A DNA stretch of 64,000 nucleotides, taken from Hypoxylon rubiginosum. Lineage: Eukaryota; Ascomycota; Sordariomycetes; Xylariales; Hypoxylaceae. Under the pieces are notes generated by a model. It searched no databases, had not been told where the DNA came from, and saw only the letters and a list, made by a program, of their open reading frames with translations. The position numbers were made by a program, and so were the translations under genes. Positions 48,892 through 59,023 of this stretch are shown in pieces. Position 1 is the stretch's first letter; the number at the start of each line of letters is the position of its first letter. The stretch is from positions 868,001 to 932,000 of the forward strand of contig CADCXA010000055.1 of the NCBI GenBank assembly GCA_902806565.1. Direction: 5' to 3'.

Positions 48892-50316
48892 ATGCCCGAA
48901 ACTGTAGATCATCCGGTGTATAGCGGCTTTGCGTTATCTCAGCGAGAACGTTTGCGACGCGGTCGAAATTACGGCAAATTCAATCTTGAGCGGTTCGAAC
49001 GTCTCCAAGGCTCGAGCCACTATCTTGGTAAAGGCGATATTGGAGACGTGGAGGTCGCATGCAAGTTTCTATTCAAGGAGTCGCGATGGGGTGTTCTAAC
49101 TCCGGATCGAAACCCGGGCGGTATCCTCTATCTGGACTTGGTTTTTACCGAACCGGGAGGCTGTCGGCTGCGAGACGCGACAGTAGTACTAACATTGAAC
49201 GAAGAAGACGATAGCTTAGGACATCACCATGTTCATGTTCATCCTACGGCAAAGATTCCCGTTCATATCACACACCATGGCCCACAGAACTTGCATGGCC
49301 AGCTGGACCGGGCTTTCAAGACTACAAGACATTTCTTCAAACCTGAGCTTGATGCCGGTGGTTTTGCCGGACTTGGAGGTGTTGGACGAGAGTCCGAGAA
49401 GCACTCTGTCCATCAAAGCCAGTGGAAATTTTCAAGCGTCGCCATGCCAAATAAATCAGGCAAACCCACCATTCTAAAGTGGCATCTTGTTGAAAGCGAG
49501 CTCGATCAACAGTCAAGACATGACAATACTTTCCATACCGCGTTCGCTTTTGAGCACGACGGGCAGCCATTCTTCATGCAAGTTGGCGTCAGCGGTCATT
49601 TAGACGGAAAAGCCTCGCATCTACGGCATAAAACCAAGCAGGGGTTGAAGAAGTTGAAGTTTCCAGTCGAGGAACAATTTGCAACGGTGGTGAATTTTGG
49701 CGGCAGGAACAATTCTTACAAAACTCCTCTTGACGAATTAGCCAACACCATTCCACAAGACATGGTCGAAAAGAATATGAAGCTTGTACCTCAAGTGCCG
49801 CGGCAGCCGTCAAACCGAGGGCCACACTACGAGCTTATAGAGGAAGAGGATTCAGCAATTGAACAAGATGGCAATTCAAATGACCAACCCCTCCCGCCGC
49901 AAATTACAAACATACCAAGTCCCGCGGTCATAGAAGAGCTTCAAGAGATCAGGGAGAAAGCTGTAGCGTTGTTGTCATCTGGACAACCCGCAATGGCACA
50001 GCAGAGGCCGGTCCAGGTGGCAGAAACACTCTCGGCGCTCAATGGGCATGTTCCGGAGGACAGTAGTATCAGATTCCCAACTCATGACAACAGTGCCAAC
50101 TCACAATCCACTTCAACCACTGTGGTAGGACAGGAACAGGACGAAATAATTCGTGGAGCGGCCGTGAATCCTGGTGTGGATTATGAAAAAGTTCAACAGC
50201 TCCTTAGAGAGACATCTCTACCAGCAGTAATCCAGCTATTCATTCTATGGATCATGTCGTATAGGATGAAGGGGTCAGAAGTACCATCGCCTTCCAAGAA
50301 GAATGCGTCGAAATAG
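48892..50316 (+). CDS. Conserved fungal protein of unknown function with hydrophobic C-terminal helix
   Basis: This uninterrupted gene encodes 474 residues from the ATG at 48892 (MPETVDHPVYSGF); an earlier in-frame ATG at 48850 adds 14 unlikely residues. The first 300 residues look folded and beta-rich, with GILYLDLVFTEPGGCRLRDA and later TILKWHLVESEL and HTAFAFEHDGQPFFMQV. I have a memory of related fungal hypothetical proteins but no function. The middle is disordered and Gln/Pro-rich. Near the C-terminus (about 448-463) a hydrophobic helix, LPAVIQLFILWIMSYRM, could be a membrane tail anchor or an amphipathic contact. It is divergent from the TPR-like gene and next to two damaged ATPase-like genes. 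Confidence 0.75.
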   Translation: MPETVDHPVYSGFALSQRERLRRGRNYGKFNLERFERLQGSSHYLGKGDIGDVEVACKFLFKESRWGVLTPDRNPGGILYLDLVFTEPGGCRLRDATVVLTLNEEDDSLGHHHVHVHPTAKIPVHITHHGPQNLHGQLDRAFKTTRHFFKPELDAGGFAGLGGVGRESEKHSVHQSQWKFSSVAMPNKSGKPTILKWHLVESELDQQSRHDNTFHTAFAFEHDGQPFFMQVGVSGHLDGKASHLRHKTKQGLKKLKFPVEEQFATVVNFGGRNNSYKTPLDELANTIPQDMVEKNMKLVPQVPRQPSNRGPHYELIEEEDSAIEQDGNSNDQPLPPQITNIPSPAVIEELQEIREKAVALLSSGQPAMAQQRPVQVAETLSALNGHVPEDSSIRFPTHDNSANSQSTSTTVVGQEQDEIIRGAAVNPGVDYEKVQQLLRETSLPAVIQLFILWIMSYRMKGSEVPSPSKKNASK

Positions 50317-50591
50317 AGGGTCAGGGGGCCACTGTCGAATGCGGCACGTGGTGACTTGGCATGAATGTGTATATAAAGCAGAGGTTTCCACCATCAATTA
50401 TATAGTTACTAACTCATTAATGCATCTAATATCAGCTCGTATACATACCGTATCTTTCACTAGTATGTATCTCCGCGCGGAGAAAAATGCTTAGAATAAA
50501 GTATCTATGATAATAGGGTGTATATGCGATCTTCTATACTTCAAGCTATACCTAGTCCTCATAAAACGCTTCATTTCTCGTGTCGAATCTT

Positions 50592-51374
50592 CTAGCTCAC
50601 ATCGCCGAACGTTTCGATAGGTCGCTCCCACTTCATGACATCGGGTGAGTTATTATTTGAAGTGCTTTGTGGCAGGTTAAGTATCTCTTCATTCTTAAAT
50701 AAGTCTTCAAGTAACTCTACCCGGGTCGGGTTGGAAAATAGAAACTTCAAGGTCGCCGTCGGGCTGCTCTTATAGATTGTCACCAGATGAGATATGATTC
50801 CTTTAAGTTGTTGGCAAGCCTCCGGCATCTGCGCAAAGTATCTCAAACTATAGATAATAATGACGACGAAGACGCTATCCCCCAGCCGCGCGATCAGCTC
50901 TCCCAGCATGCCACAGATACTCGCCGCATCCCGAGGGTCGACCTGAGAGCGAAATCGCCGTAGGAACGCGGAATCAACGGATTGACGGCCTCGGTCTACG
51001 AGCTGTAAGAATAGACTCATGGCTAATTCCGTAGGGTTGGAGTTTGCATCCCGTCTGCTGTCGCGGTGTTGCCCGCAGAAGAAGGCCAAGGGAAGGACAA
51101 TCATTCGATTCGATTCAACCATACGACTTTCGTGGTATTCGAGGAGGCGATCGACGATCCTTGCGACTAGTAACGAGACTTCCGAGTCTGGCCGAGGCTG
51201 TGTCCGACCATTTACCAGTAGCATGGACGATTCATCGGTGGTAAGCCAAGCACGTACTCTGTAGTTGGACTGCAGGCGGAATACGTGGCTTTGATTCGAC
51301 TCGGACCGGCTCAAGTTGCTGAGTAGTTTTATAAGCCTACGCTCTCGTGATAATTTCGGGAATTCATGTGCTAA
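50592..51374 (-). CDS. 5'-truncated NACHT/P-loop-like protein
   Basis: The open frame covers about 260 codons but has no start: it opens at a possible acceptor near 51374, and its only early ATG lies inside a conserved-looking motif (MLLVNGRTQ). The segment LLVNG, later LAFFCGQHRD and LKFLFSNPTRVELLEDLF, resembles a fungal family with a degenerate P-loop NTPase core that often accompanies AAA or NACHT genes. The position where I expect a Walker B-like acid (IIDGI in relatives, from memory) reads VFVVIIIYSL, so the acid seems lost. The end, KWERPIETFGDV, is typical. The 5' portion is missing because a plus-strand ATPase fragment begins right at the break. It may be a decaying gene rather than a functional one. 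Confidence 0.5.
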   Translation of the reverse strand, partial: LAHEFPKLSRERRLIKLLSNLSRSESNQSHVFRLQSNYRVRAWLTTDESSMLLVNGRTQPRPDSEVSLLVARIVDRLLEYHESRMVESNRMIVLPLAFFCGQHRDSRRDANSNPTELAMSLFLQLVDRGRQSVDSAFLRRFRSQVDPRDAASICGMLGELIARLGDSVFVVIIIYSLRYFAQMPEACQQLKGIISHLVTIYKSSPTATLKFLFSNPTRVELLEDLFKNEEILNLPQSTSNNNSPDVMKWERPIETFGDVS

Positions 51375-51390
51375 CTATCACTCCCCTCAG

Positions 51391-52499
51391 GTAACTTGAA
51401 TATTGATCTCGTGAAAACTATCGACAAAGGGCACAAGGCACTGGCTCTGGAAAGACAAGCACTGCGGAAACAATCGCGGCATACACCCAGCGTCCACTGT
51501 ATTCTATCACATGTGGCGATCTAGGACTTCGTCCTAGACAGGTTGAAGAAAGACTAGAAGACCATATGAGAAAAGCCGAGAAATGGTGATGTGTGTTGCT
51601 TCTTGACGAGGCCGATGTATTCTTGATGCAGCGAAATTGGCAGAACATAGAGCGAAATGCTCTCGTATCAGGTATGTATCGGCTAGCCGTTAATCACCTA
51701 CTTACCTATGTCATATCATTAGGTCTACATTTCTAATATAACACCATAGTATTTCTCAGACAACTCGAATACTATTCCGGGATTCTGTTTCTTACCACGA
51801 ATCGTCCTAGTGTGCTGGATGAGGCCTTCCTGTCACGAATCCACGTCTCATTAAAATATCCGATCATCGATCTCGAATCAACTAAGACCATGTGGAACAA
51901 CATCATGAGCAAAATAGAGAGTGATGATGATACAACACAGATCAAGGTGACCTTTGACCGAGAAAGCCTTCTGGCATTTGCGGAAAAGGATTATTTGCGC
52001 GGCCAAAGAAATGGTAAAACATGGAACGGTCGCCAAATCCGCAACGCGTTTCAAACTGCACTCAGCCTTGGCCATTACCAACGTCTAGCAATGCTTAAAA
52101 AGAAGGATATCACCCCGTAGGATGCTGCTGTTAGTGGCAAGATAAGACTGATGGAAATGAAGTTGACGAAAGTCAACTTCCGCAGTATTGCCGGATTACA
52201 TTCGAAACTTACGGGGGAACGACAGCGATATCGCCCGTGAAATGGAAGTGCGTGATGATTACTACGAGCACGATGCACCCGTAGCAGCCAAAGACTACAG
52301 AATGCTCACACAAGGATTCAGAGGTGATGGGTACGAGCTACAATCTAGCCAGACGAAACCCAGCCAGACGAAGTCTGCTAGTTCCAAGGGAAAACAGGTG
52401 CATTATAGGAAGTCCTGACAGCAAGAAGACGATAATGACGAAAACGACGATAGTAACGAATCAGATGATGACTCTGACGACGATGATTTCTTTGAGTAG
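51391..52499 (+). pseudogene. AAA-ATPase pseudogene (fungal AAA core, 5'-truncated)
   Basis: This is the C-terminal half of a fungal AAA-family ATPase. It opens at an acceptor (CTAAC branch, CCCCTCAG) and reads NLNIDLVKTIDKG. It then shifts frame with loss of the residues before Walker A, GTGSGKTS (51437-51460). Walker B is LLLDEAD near 51596-51616. An intron at 51672-51749 is still well formed. Sensor-type LFLTTNRPS and the arginine-finger region FLSRIHVSL follow. In-frame stops stand at 51587 (TGA) and 52118 (TAG), a frameshift near 52185, and another TGA at 52416, after which an acidic tail continues in frame to 52499. All three stops fit C-to-T change. The N-terminal half is absent. The gene cannot make a functional ATPase. 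Confidence 0.85.
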
Positions 52500-52978
52500 A
52501 CGCAGAAATTCGGGGGTTTTGGTGGCAAGCTACATTCCGTTTCGGTAGATTCAGTCTAACCTACTCTCATTTTAAATGGATATACTAAAGCTAACTTGCC
52601 CTTGTGATTTGGTTTGAAGTTCTCAGACTACTAAACTTGATTGATAGAGTTGGAGACTTATCTTGTGCCGGGTGTAGTCAGACCCACTCAAGGGGTAATA
52701 GGGGGTAGAGAATTGTCCATTATATTCCCCAAAGCTCTTGTCGTCAAGTCAGCTGCTTGCTTACAACTAGCAGTAGCATCGGTACTAGTTTGACTAGAGT
52801 TGCATGTTTTTTGTTCATTCGCTTTCTCTCTCTCGACGGCGGTTTCTGCCTTTCGTCCTCTCATCAGGCATACAGGTATGCATGTTAGAGTCAATAATCA
52901 TATCTATAATAAAACCTAGCCTGCAATTTTACCCTAAGATATACTGCACAGCCTTTGATAAGACACCGTATGCGCGAA
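52500..52978. other. Convergent spacer
   Basis: No gene is seen between the ATPase pseudogene and the methyltransferase. Confidence 0.4.
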
Positions 52979-53923
52979 CTAGGCTTTCTTCGTAGCAAAA
53001 ACCATCGCTAGTGGCGTTCTGGTTCTCACCTCCTTTCCTTCCAAGGCGAGTTCCAGCTCGTCCCAGAATTCTTGGAGTGCAGAAACTGGGGTAGTAGGCA
53101 TCCAGGTAGCAAGATATGCTTTGAACCACTCGATACCGTGCATATGACGCCAGTCTTCATCGTCCTCCACCCAGACCCTCTCCTCCCCCTCTTTGACCAT
53201 ACTCCCGCCTACTCGATCGTTGACTGCAAAAGCCTCGAGAGTCCCCTGGGCATTGATATACACCCTTTTGACTCTCTCCCACCTCTCTTCGGGAAACTCC
53301 AGGCTGTCCAAGCCGTTGTTACCTATGTAGTAAGCCTTATCGTACAGTCCACCTCGAGATATCTGCGAGAACGCAGCCCAAAGTGCCAACCAGGCCTTTA
53401 CCGTACGCTCACTCGCCTCGATCAGCGGGCGGGTGTAATATGTAATCACAAGCGTTCCGCCGGTCTTGAGCTCTCTGCCGAACTCTTTAATCGAATCATC
53501 TGGGGTTGTCCAATGAATACACTCGCACGCGGTGATCAAGTCGACCGTTCCAGACTCTAGAGAGCTCTTCTCGGCAGTTTCCTGTAGAAACCTGAATTTG
53601 GACTCTGGGAGCGATGCTTCTTCGACAAGAAGCTTCCGCGCAAGTGCAGCGTAGCCGTCGTTGGGGTCTGAGACGATCACGTTGTCGAACCGAGTGGCAA
53701 GGATTGACGAGACAATCCCGCAGCCGGCGCCGACGTCATGGGCTACGGACCAAGCTGACCCAGGCTTTTGGGCGTAATAGCTGTAGATTCGCTCGAAGAA
53801 GGATGTTGGATATATGGGACGGTAGGTAATGTAGTCTGACCAATTGACGCCTTGGCTAATAGAGAAGCCCAGCTCTTGGGTTGGCGTATCTGTTATAGGC
53901 TGTGTCGAAGAAGCGGTGGCCAT
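52979..53923 (-). CDS. SAM-dependent methyltransferase (class I, trans-aconitate-type)
   Basis: This intact single-exon gene encodes 314 residues. Near residue 60 stands motif I, AHDVGAGCGIVSSIL, the SAM-binding glycine loop, followed by the acidic end of beta-2 (VIVSDPNDGYAALA). Motif II/III regions are DLITACECIHWTTPD and LKTGGTLVITYYTR. The N-terminal NWSDYITYRPIYPTSFF and the WF-rich C-terminal half match the fungal Tmt1/Crg1-like group, which methylates small acids such as trans-aconitate or toxins such as cantharidin. The real substrate is unknown. The protein is probably cytosolic. It sits among decayed genes but has no defects itself. Confidence 0.88.
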   Translation of the reverse strand: MATASSTQPITDTPTQELGFSISQGVNWSDYITYRPIYPTSFFERIYSYYAQKPGSAWSVAHDVGAGCGIVSSILATRFDNVIVSDPNDGYAALARKLLVEEASLPESKFRFLQETAEKSSLESGTVDLITACECIHWTTPDDSIKEFGRELKTGGTLVITYYTRPLIEASERTVKAWLALWAAFSQISRGGLYDKAYYIGNNGLDSLEFPEERWERVKRVYINAQGTLEAFAVNDRVGGSMVKEGEERVWVEDDEDWRHMHGIEWFKAYLATWMPTTPVSALQEFWDELELALEGKEVRTRTPLAMVFATKKA

Positions 53924-54539
53924 TGCGATATATCAATTATGTGAGATTGAAACTTGTCCAGATGTTGAGTCTGTGAATTAATGGCAGTTCATGTCGTTCC
54001 CTTGAATGAAGAGGTTGACTGCCAAATGCTTTTCCTATCGCAAGTACGTACTGAGCGGGGGACTCGGATGATGAATGATGCTGTAACCTATCAGATTGAA
54101 TAGTTTCTATCTCAATCCTAGCAATGTTACCACACGTTCTGTAGCTAAAGTCAAAGTGTGGTTGGATTTTATCCTACTGCGAAATCGTGGATAAGACCAC
54201 CCTCGGCAATTCTCCAAACTAGCGAAAGTCCGATATTATCAAGTTCTAATGAGAAACTGGGTAATTATGACAGAATGTTCCTATTGTATGTTCTCGTCTT
54301 GCCGAATGGACAATTCCATGAATTCTTGTACCAACCCCCTAAACGTGGGGTAAGAAGAGGACCTGAGGGAGGAATTCTATCAATAAAGAGGTTAACCGAG
54401 CTTCGTTACTATAATGAAATCAAATTAATGAACTATTCAAGGAGTAGTATCCCATAGGGCATTATAAACATGTATAAATCTATTATATACAAATTTTCGA
54501 ATTTCCGAAAATAGGGGTGACCCCTGAATGAGATCGCCA
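53924..54539. other. Spacer upstream of methyltransferase
   Basis: No recognisable gene is present; the left end should hold the methyltransferase promoter. Confidence 0.4.
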
Positions 54540-56003
54540 TGCACACCATTATACCCCCATTCGAGCCTCTACTCCTCAAGCTCGCCCCAACCACCTCCAC
54601 CCGGCGTATTAATCTGCATAATTTCACGGGCTGCAAGTTGACGACGGCCTGGGAGCCGAGATTGATCTTATCGTAGCCGCCGTTGCCGTCCCACTTAAAC
54701 ACGAAGTTCTTACCCACGCTCACCGGACGACTGCCCACCATGCGATAGGGCGGAAAGACTCTCCGCGAACTGAGGATGCTGAAATTGGGGGGATGCGGGC
54801 CTTGACCTCGCGGGTGATGCCGCCGCCGCGATTCTAGCCGCCGCGGTTGATCTGTAGCGCTGGACCACGACCTGCGTGCGCTTCTCGATAACCTCGGCGT
54901 CCGGGATGGGCGTGCACCGCGCCAGACTCGCCTCTGATCAACTCCCCCAAGTTACGGCCCGATTCGATCTCTCCCGTCTTCGGGTTCCACCAGCTCATGC
55001 CCACCCGAAAAGATGGAACCTCCTGCTACGACCGCCTCCTGCTAGGCCACCGAGAAGAGCTTTGTTTTCCTTGAATTTCCGGGACTGCTTCAAGCCGCCA
55101 TCGGAACACATGAACTCGACGCGCTGCGGTAACTTCTCGAAGTGCGACTCGAGGTTTTCCACTTATCGCTTTATGACTGAGAATAGATAGGCTTCAGAGC
55201 AGATAGAATTGCGTCGCCGAAGAAATTTAATGGCCAGGCCGGCGTCGCTCGATATGGTCACGTATTTGAAACCGACTTCCTTACCTAAGTTATGGAGACG
55301 AGAATTTTCTTATGCTCTAGATAGATGAAGGAGTGCATGAAAGCCACAGCAATCAAAGAATAGTTCTCATCCAGGAGCAACTGAAGGTTCTTTCGGACAT
55401 CTTTAGTGTTGACCTTCTTTAAGACCGATAATCTTGCCGCTTGGAGTGCGTGCAAAATTGAGGTCGATCAAGTCGGCCTTCTCCATAGGAAAACGATTGA
55501 GGCCATAATCTTCTATGGTGACTCGCTTGTCTATTTCAACCACTTTTCCACGAAGTGCGTGGGCTTCTCGACTTGTAAAGTAAATACCTTAGGCCGAATT
55601 TGGTCGCCAATCAACCAGATATTCTTGAAACCTATTTGAAGATGGTCAAATGGTTAGATTCAATTAATGTGAGGCTTGTATAAACCTTTCATAGTAACGA
55701 AAGTAAATTTCTTCCCTTTGTGTTCAACGAGGGCGTTCGCTATGGTGGTTCCAAGTCTACAAGATGCTAGGTATGAAACTTGGTTAGCAATGTTTGCCCC
55801 TATTTTAAGAAGTGCACCAACCTATTCTAGAGCTGTCTAAATTTGCCCCGACTGCGATAGACTCGCCGCTCGCGATCTCAAGAACTCTCCTGATTGCCTC
55901 GCTAGGCGCATGCCATAGTTATTTGGGTCGATCCTCGATTTTGGCAATTGTGTCGCAAAAAGGTACTGCCGCGATCGATTGCGATGGCAATATCGGAGTG
56001 AGC
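54540..56003 (-). pseudogene. 5-oxoprolinase pseudogene, internally deleted
   Basis: Broken frames on the minus strand together resemble 5-oxoprolinase, the ATP-dependent enzyme of about 1300 residues that opens 5-oxoproline to glutamate. From 56000 downwards I read IAIAIDRGSTF (N-terminal phosphate-binding region), EAIRRVLEIASGESI, LGTTIANALVEHKGKK, IGDQIRPKVF, VGFKYVTISSDAGLA and VEFMCSDGGL, which follow the hydantoinase A half in order. Near 55050 the homology jumps to the far C-terminus of the hydantoinase B half: AEVIEKRTQVVVQRY, SSRRVFPPYRM, GKNFVFKWDGNGGYDKINLG and finally NTPGGGGWGELEE. Roughly two thirds of the gene is missing, and many stops and frameshifts separate the pieces. It has decayed beyond function. 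Confidence 0.85.
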
Positions 56004-56686
56004 TGTCGTGAAATCATTCGTGTAACCAATGAAAGGCGCGATGTTATCTGTTTCTCGCTCCCACGAATGCCTAATAGCGACGGAAACTAAGAGAAGCTCT
56101 TGAAAATATAACCATCGCATTTACTCTTGAGATACCAGATGTTAAGTTTTATTTGCACCCGACCTAGACGGGGGGGTTTCGGGAGGGGGATGCCGATTAA
56201 ACTGTAAATCATGAGTAGTTCTCTTATTGCCATACATACCAGTTGAGAGGTATTCAGCTAAGATGATTTATGCGATACCCTTTAGATCGGTCATTCCATA
56301 AATTCTAAGTCCGGCCGTCCCCGAACTTGTAGTCTTGATCCAGTCCGAGGAGAGGCCCCACATGCCGGCATAAATTTCCCTTTGGGGTATATCCTGTCGG
56401 CAATTCGTCCCGTCTGGTGGAGACCGCCGGAGTCTTGGCGAAGGGAATCCCGTAGGTCTACGGACTACCTGTCGGAGCCCCTGGACCTTCAAATGTAAAC
56501 TACCGCCGCTATTATCGGATTCGGAAACTATGGCATTGATAGTGGTTGTCGGTTAACATTTCTGCCATATCTAGAGGCAAAGACTGAGACCAGGCCGAGA
56601 CCAGGCTAGACTGCGTTCCTTATCAATCCAGCAGTTCAAATATGACTTGAGGTCGAGTATTAAAATATGAGTTGAGGCCAGCCTGA
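56004..56686. other. Spacer with a GC-rich unassigned island
   Basis: The segment 56290-56490 is GC-rich and may be another gene relic, but I recognise no family in any frame. Confidence 0.35.
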
Positions 56687-56794
56687 TCTCATCAGCAATC
56701 GCCCGAAGAAAGGAAACTCATCAACAAGATGGACTGCCGGATTATGACTTACATCTGTGTGGTGTACTTTGTGAAATATCTCGACCAAACAAAT
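56687..56794 (+). pseudogene. MFS transporter first-exon relic
   Basis: A short frame reads SPEERKLINKMDCRIM, then TYICVVYFVKYLDQTN, and ends exactly at a GTGAGT donor (56795). This is the pattern of the start and first membrane helix of anion/cation-symporter type MFS transporters (typically ERKLxxKxDxRxxP, then a helix ending in DxTN). No later exon with the remaining eleven helices is found downstream, so it is a truncated remnant. Confidence 0.6.
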
Positions 56795-57387
56795 GTGAGT
56801 GACTTCACCTCTAATCCTTTAGTCTCCGCACAGAGATCGAAAACTGTTACAGCAGTGGCTGTCTACTGAAATCCGCTGGGACGTAACGATACGCATTACG
56901 AATCATCGCTCGCCGCGCGGTACTGCAATCTACTATTCTATCTTTACTATCCCTCAGAATCGGAGTCCACCGCTCAGCTCCCCGATTCCTATCTCCTCTC
57001 TCGTACAGAACCGCATATAGGTGAATGCGGCGATGCTCAGGCGCAGGTCCTTCTCCTCCACCCATCCGACCTTTAGCGAAGCAGACAAAGCGTGGTGCTG
57101 CGCTATCAAGGCTAGCTATAAAATATTTGTCGCTGGATTTAATTTACTTGGGAGTTGATTATCTACCAAAACAAATTTTCTGCAACCAAGATTAAGGAAA
57201 TGAGAAGTATGTACCTAATTATTTTGAAAATTTCAAGCATCAATCACCATTCTTGGCCCGACCCATGCACTGTACCTCTGGTTCTTACAGTGTATTTATA
57301 CCTACCTAGGTACTAGGTAGGTATGTAAAAGAGTGGCATATCTACCGTCTGTCTTCTGTTGTCTGGGCACCTGCACCTACCTAGATA
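56795..57387. other. Spacer with palindrome-rich motifs
   Basis: No gene is recognised. A TACCTAGGTA palindrome is at 57303-57312, directly followed by an inverted near-copy. Confidence 0.4.
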
Positions 57388-57725
57388 CCTAAGGTACCTA
57401 CCTACCCACTGTATGCCATATATGTCTAAAAAACAAACGAGTTGTCAGCCCTCTCCCTTGCACATGCCGTTGTGCCCCCCACCACTTGGTGCCGTGGTAT
57501 GTGCAGGCTTGGATGACTAAGGGTTAGAGAAAACCCGTCTTTGACTAATCCATCTTTGATACTTGGGGTTCAATCCATGTTTGACACCCAGGGAGCGGTT
57601 TTTCGGGGTGCGTTGTTCGAATATTTACATAACCACGTAATCCATTACTCGTAACATCGAATCCTTTTTTTCCCCCATGGTTCGAGTCTTCGGACGAGGA
57701 ACCTTTTTCTTCGTCTTTTCTACAT
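57388..57725 (+). repeat. Direct repeat, copy 1
   Basis: This copy shares a perfect 40-base run (57405-57444) with the copy at 59052-59091. It continues with the shared blocks GATGACTAAGGGTTAGAGAA, GTTTTTCGG and TGGTTCGA. Differences include several C/T changes and indels. No transposon gene is inside. Confidence 0.85.
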
Positions 57726-59023
57726 GATTTATTTAATTGCTAGGCAGTGCAACCTTGGATCCCGCTATCAGGTTCCTTCGTAACCGCGATTTTATTTATT
57801 TATCGATGATTCGATTCTTCTAGACAACCGCCCCCGTCTCCTTTTTTTCTTCCCTAGCCATGCAGGCTTTAAAGGCATGGCTATATCTTTTGACCCTATA
57901 AAACTACTCATATCTACCTCCAAACTACGATGCACTGCTATGATAAGATAGGGCCATAGCTTTAGCCTTCTAGTTTTTGACCCCTTGGATGAAGGGTCTG
58001 GCAGTGTTGCCCGTGGTTGGCCTGTTGGTTTAGGTGGGAGATTGGGCTGATTTCAATAAATGGGCTATGTTCGGATAACAAAAGGCCTCAATGCCATACA
58101 AGTAAGCCTTCGCAATTAGGTTTGTAGCTTCTCGTGTAACAGCCCTGTTGTCTTCACGCCTATTAGGCTATCATGGTGGCAAACAATTGCATGATAACTG
58201 TCCTCAAGACTCCTATCTGCTAGGTACCTAACCAACCTTTCGAATTTTCGTTACGCTAGGACATCATAACTTATATGAAACGATCAGGCAAGCTAGTCGT
58301 TGTTCGGTTCACGGTTATTTACCATGTAAATATAATTTGAAAATACTACGCTGTATAATTCTAGATAGTATTTACTTGAGATTTGTTATTACTGTTACAT
58401 CTACCGTCGGGAATTAGCTGACCTATCCAGGGGTATGCGGCATGTAAAGCTATAACCTACAGCGGGAAAATCCCGTTTGAGGTACATCCTGTAAATTCAA
58501 CCTAAAGGTACATATGATGATATTTGCCCATTCCCGTCGGCTCCTCTTGGTAAGCTCGCGTCCGGTGCACGTTGTCTAGGTGTTCTTCAGTAGCCGTCTG
58601 TGTCAATCCTTGTCCTGTTGGACTGAGGCTTGTTGAGCCTTTGTAGCTGCGGCGCTGAGACGCAGGCTTGGGGCATGTCTTGGGTGCCCTTTTTTGCGCT
58701 GAGCTGGCCGTTAGGCCTATTTTGCCTGGGATTTAATCATTAAAATGGAATATTTACTGTTAAGGCTGGGAAGATGAGGAGTTGAGTATTAACACTTATG
58801 TTCTGTGTGAGAGTAGTATGTTAGGCTTGGCCAATGTAGTGCTAGCAGATCTTCGTACAAACAGGCGTGCTAGGACAGTAACCGTCGAATAAATTTAGGC
58901 CATAATACTTCATTAATACTAATATTAATAGCTCTCTGTTGCTTAGGGAACGTGCATTCCGTTACTTAGTATCTAGTGCATGGCTATTAGGTATCTACAC
59001 TTGCATCCTCCTAAGGTACATAC
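57726..59023. other. Unassigned sequence between the two direct repeats
   Basis: About 1.3 kb without a supportable ORF. A block near 58195-58215 (CTCCTATCTGCTAG) also recurs at 59571-59585, which suggests that the repeat family extends further with large indels. Confidence 0.4.

Noticed and set aside
51019..51264. Plus-strand ORFs opposite the NACHT-like frame
   Set aside because: They are antisense shadows without recognisable motifs.
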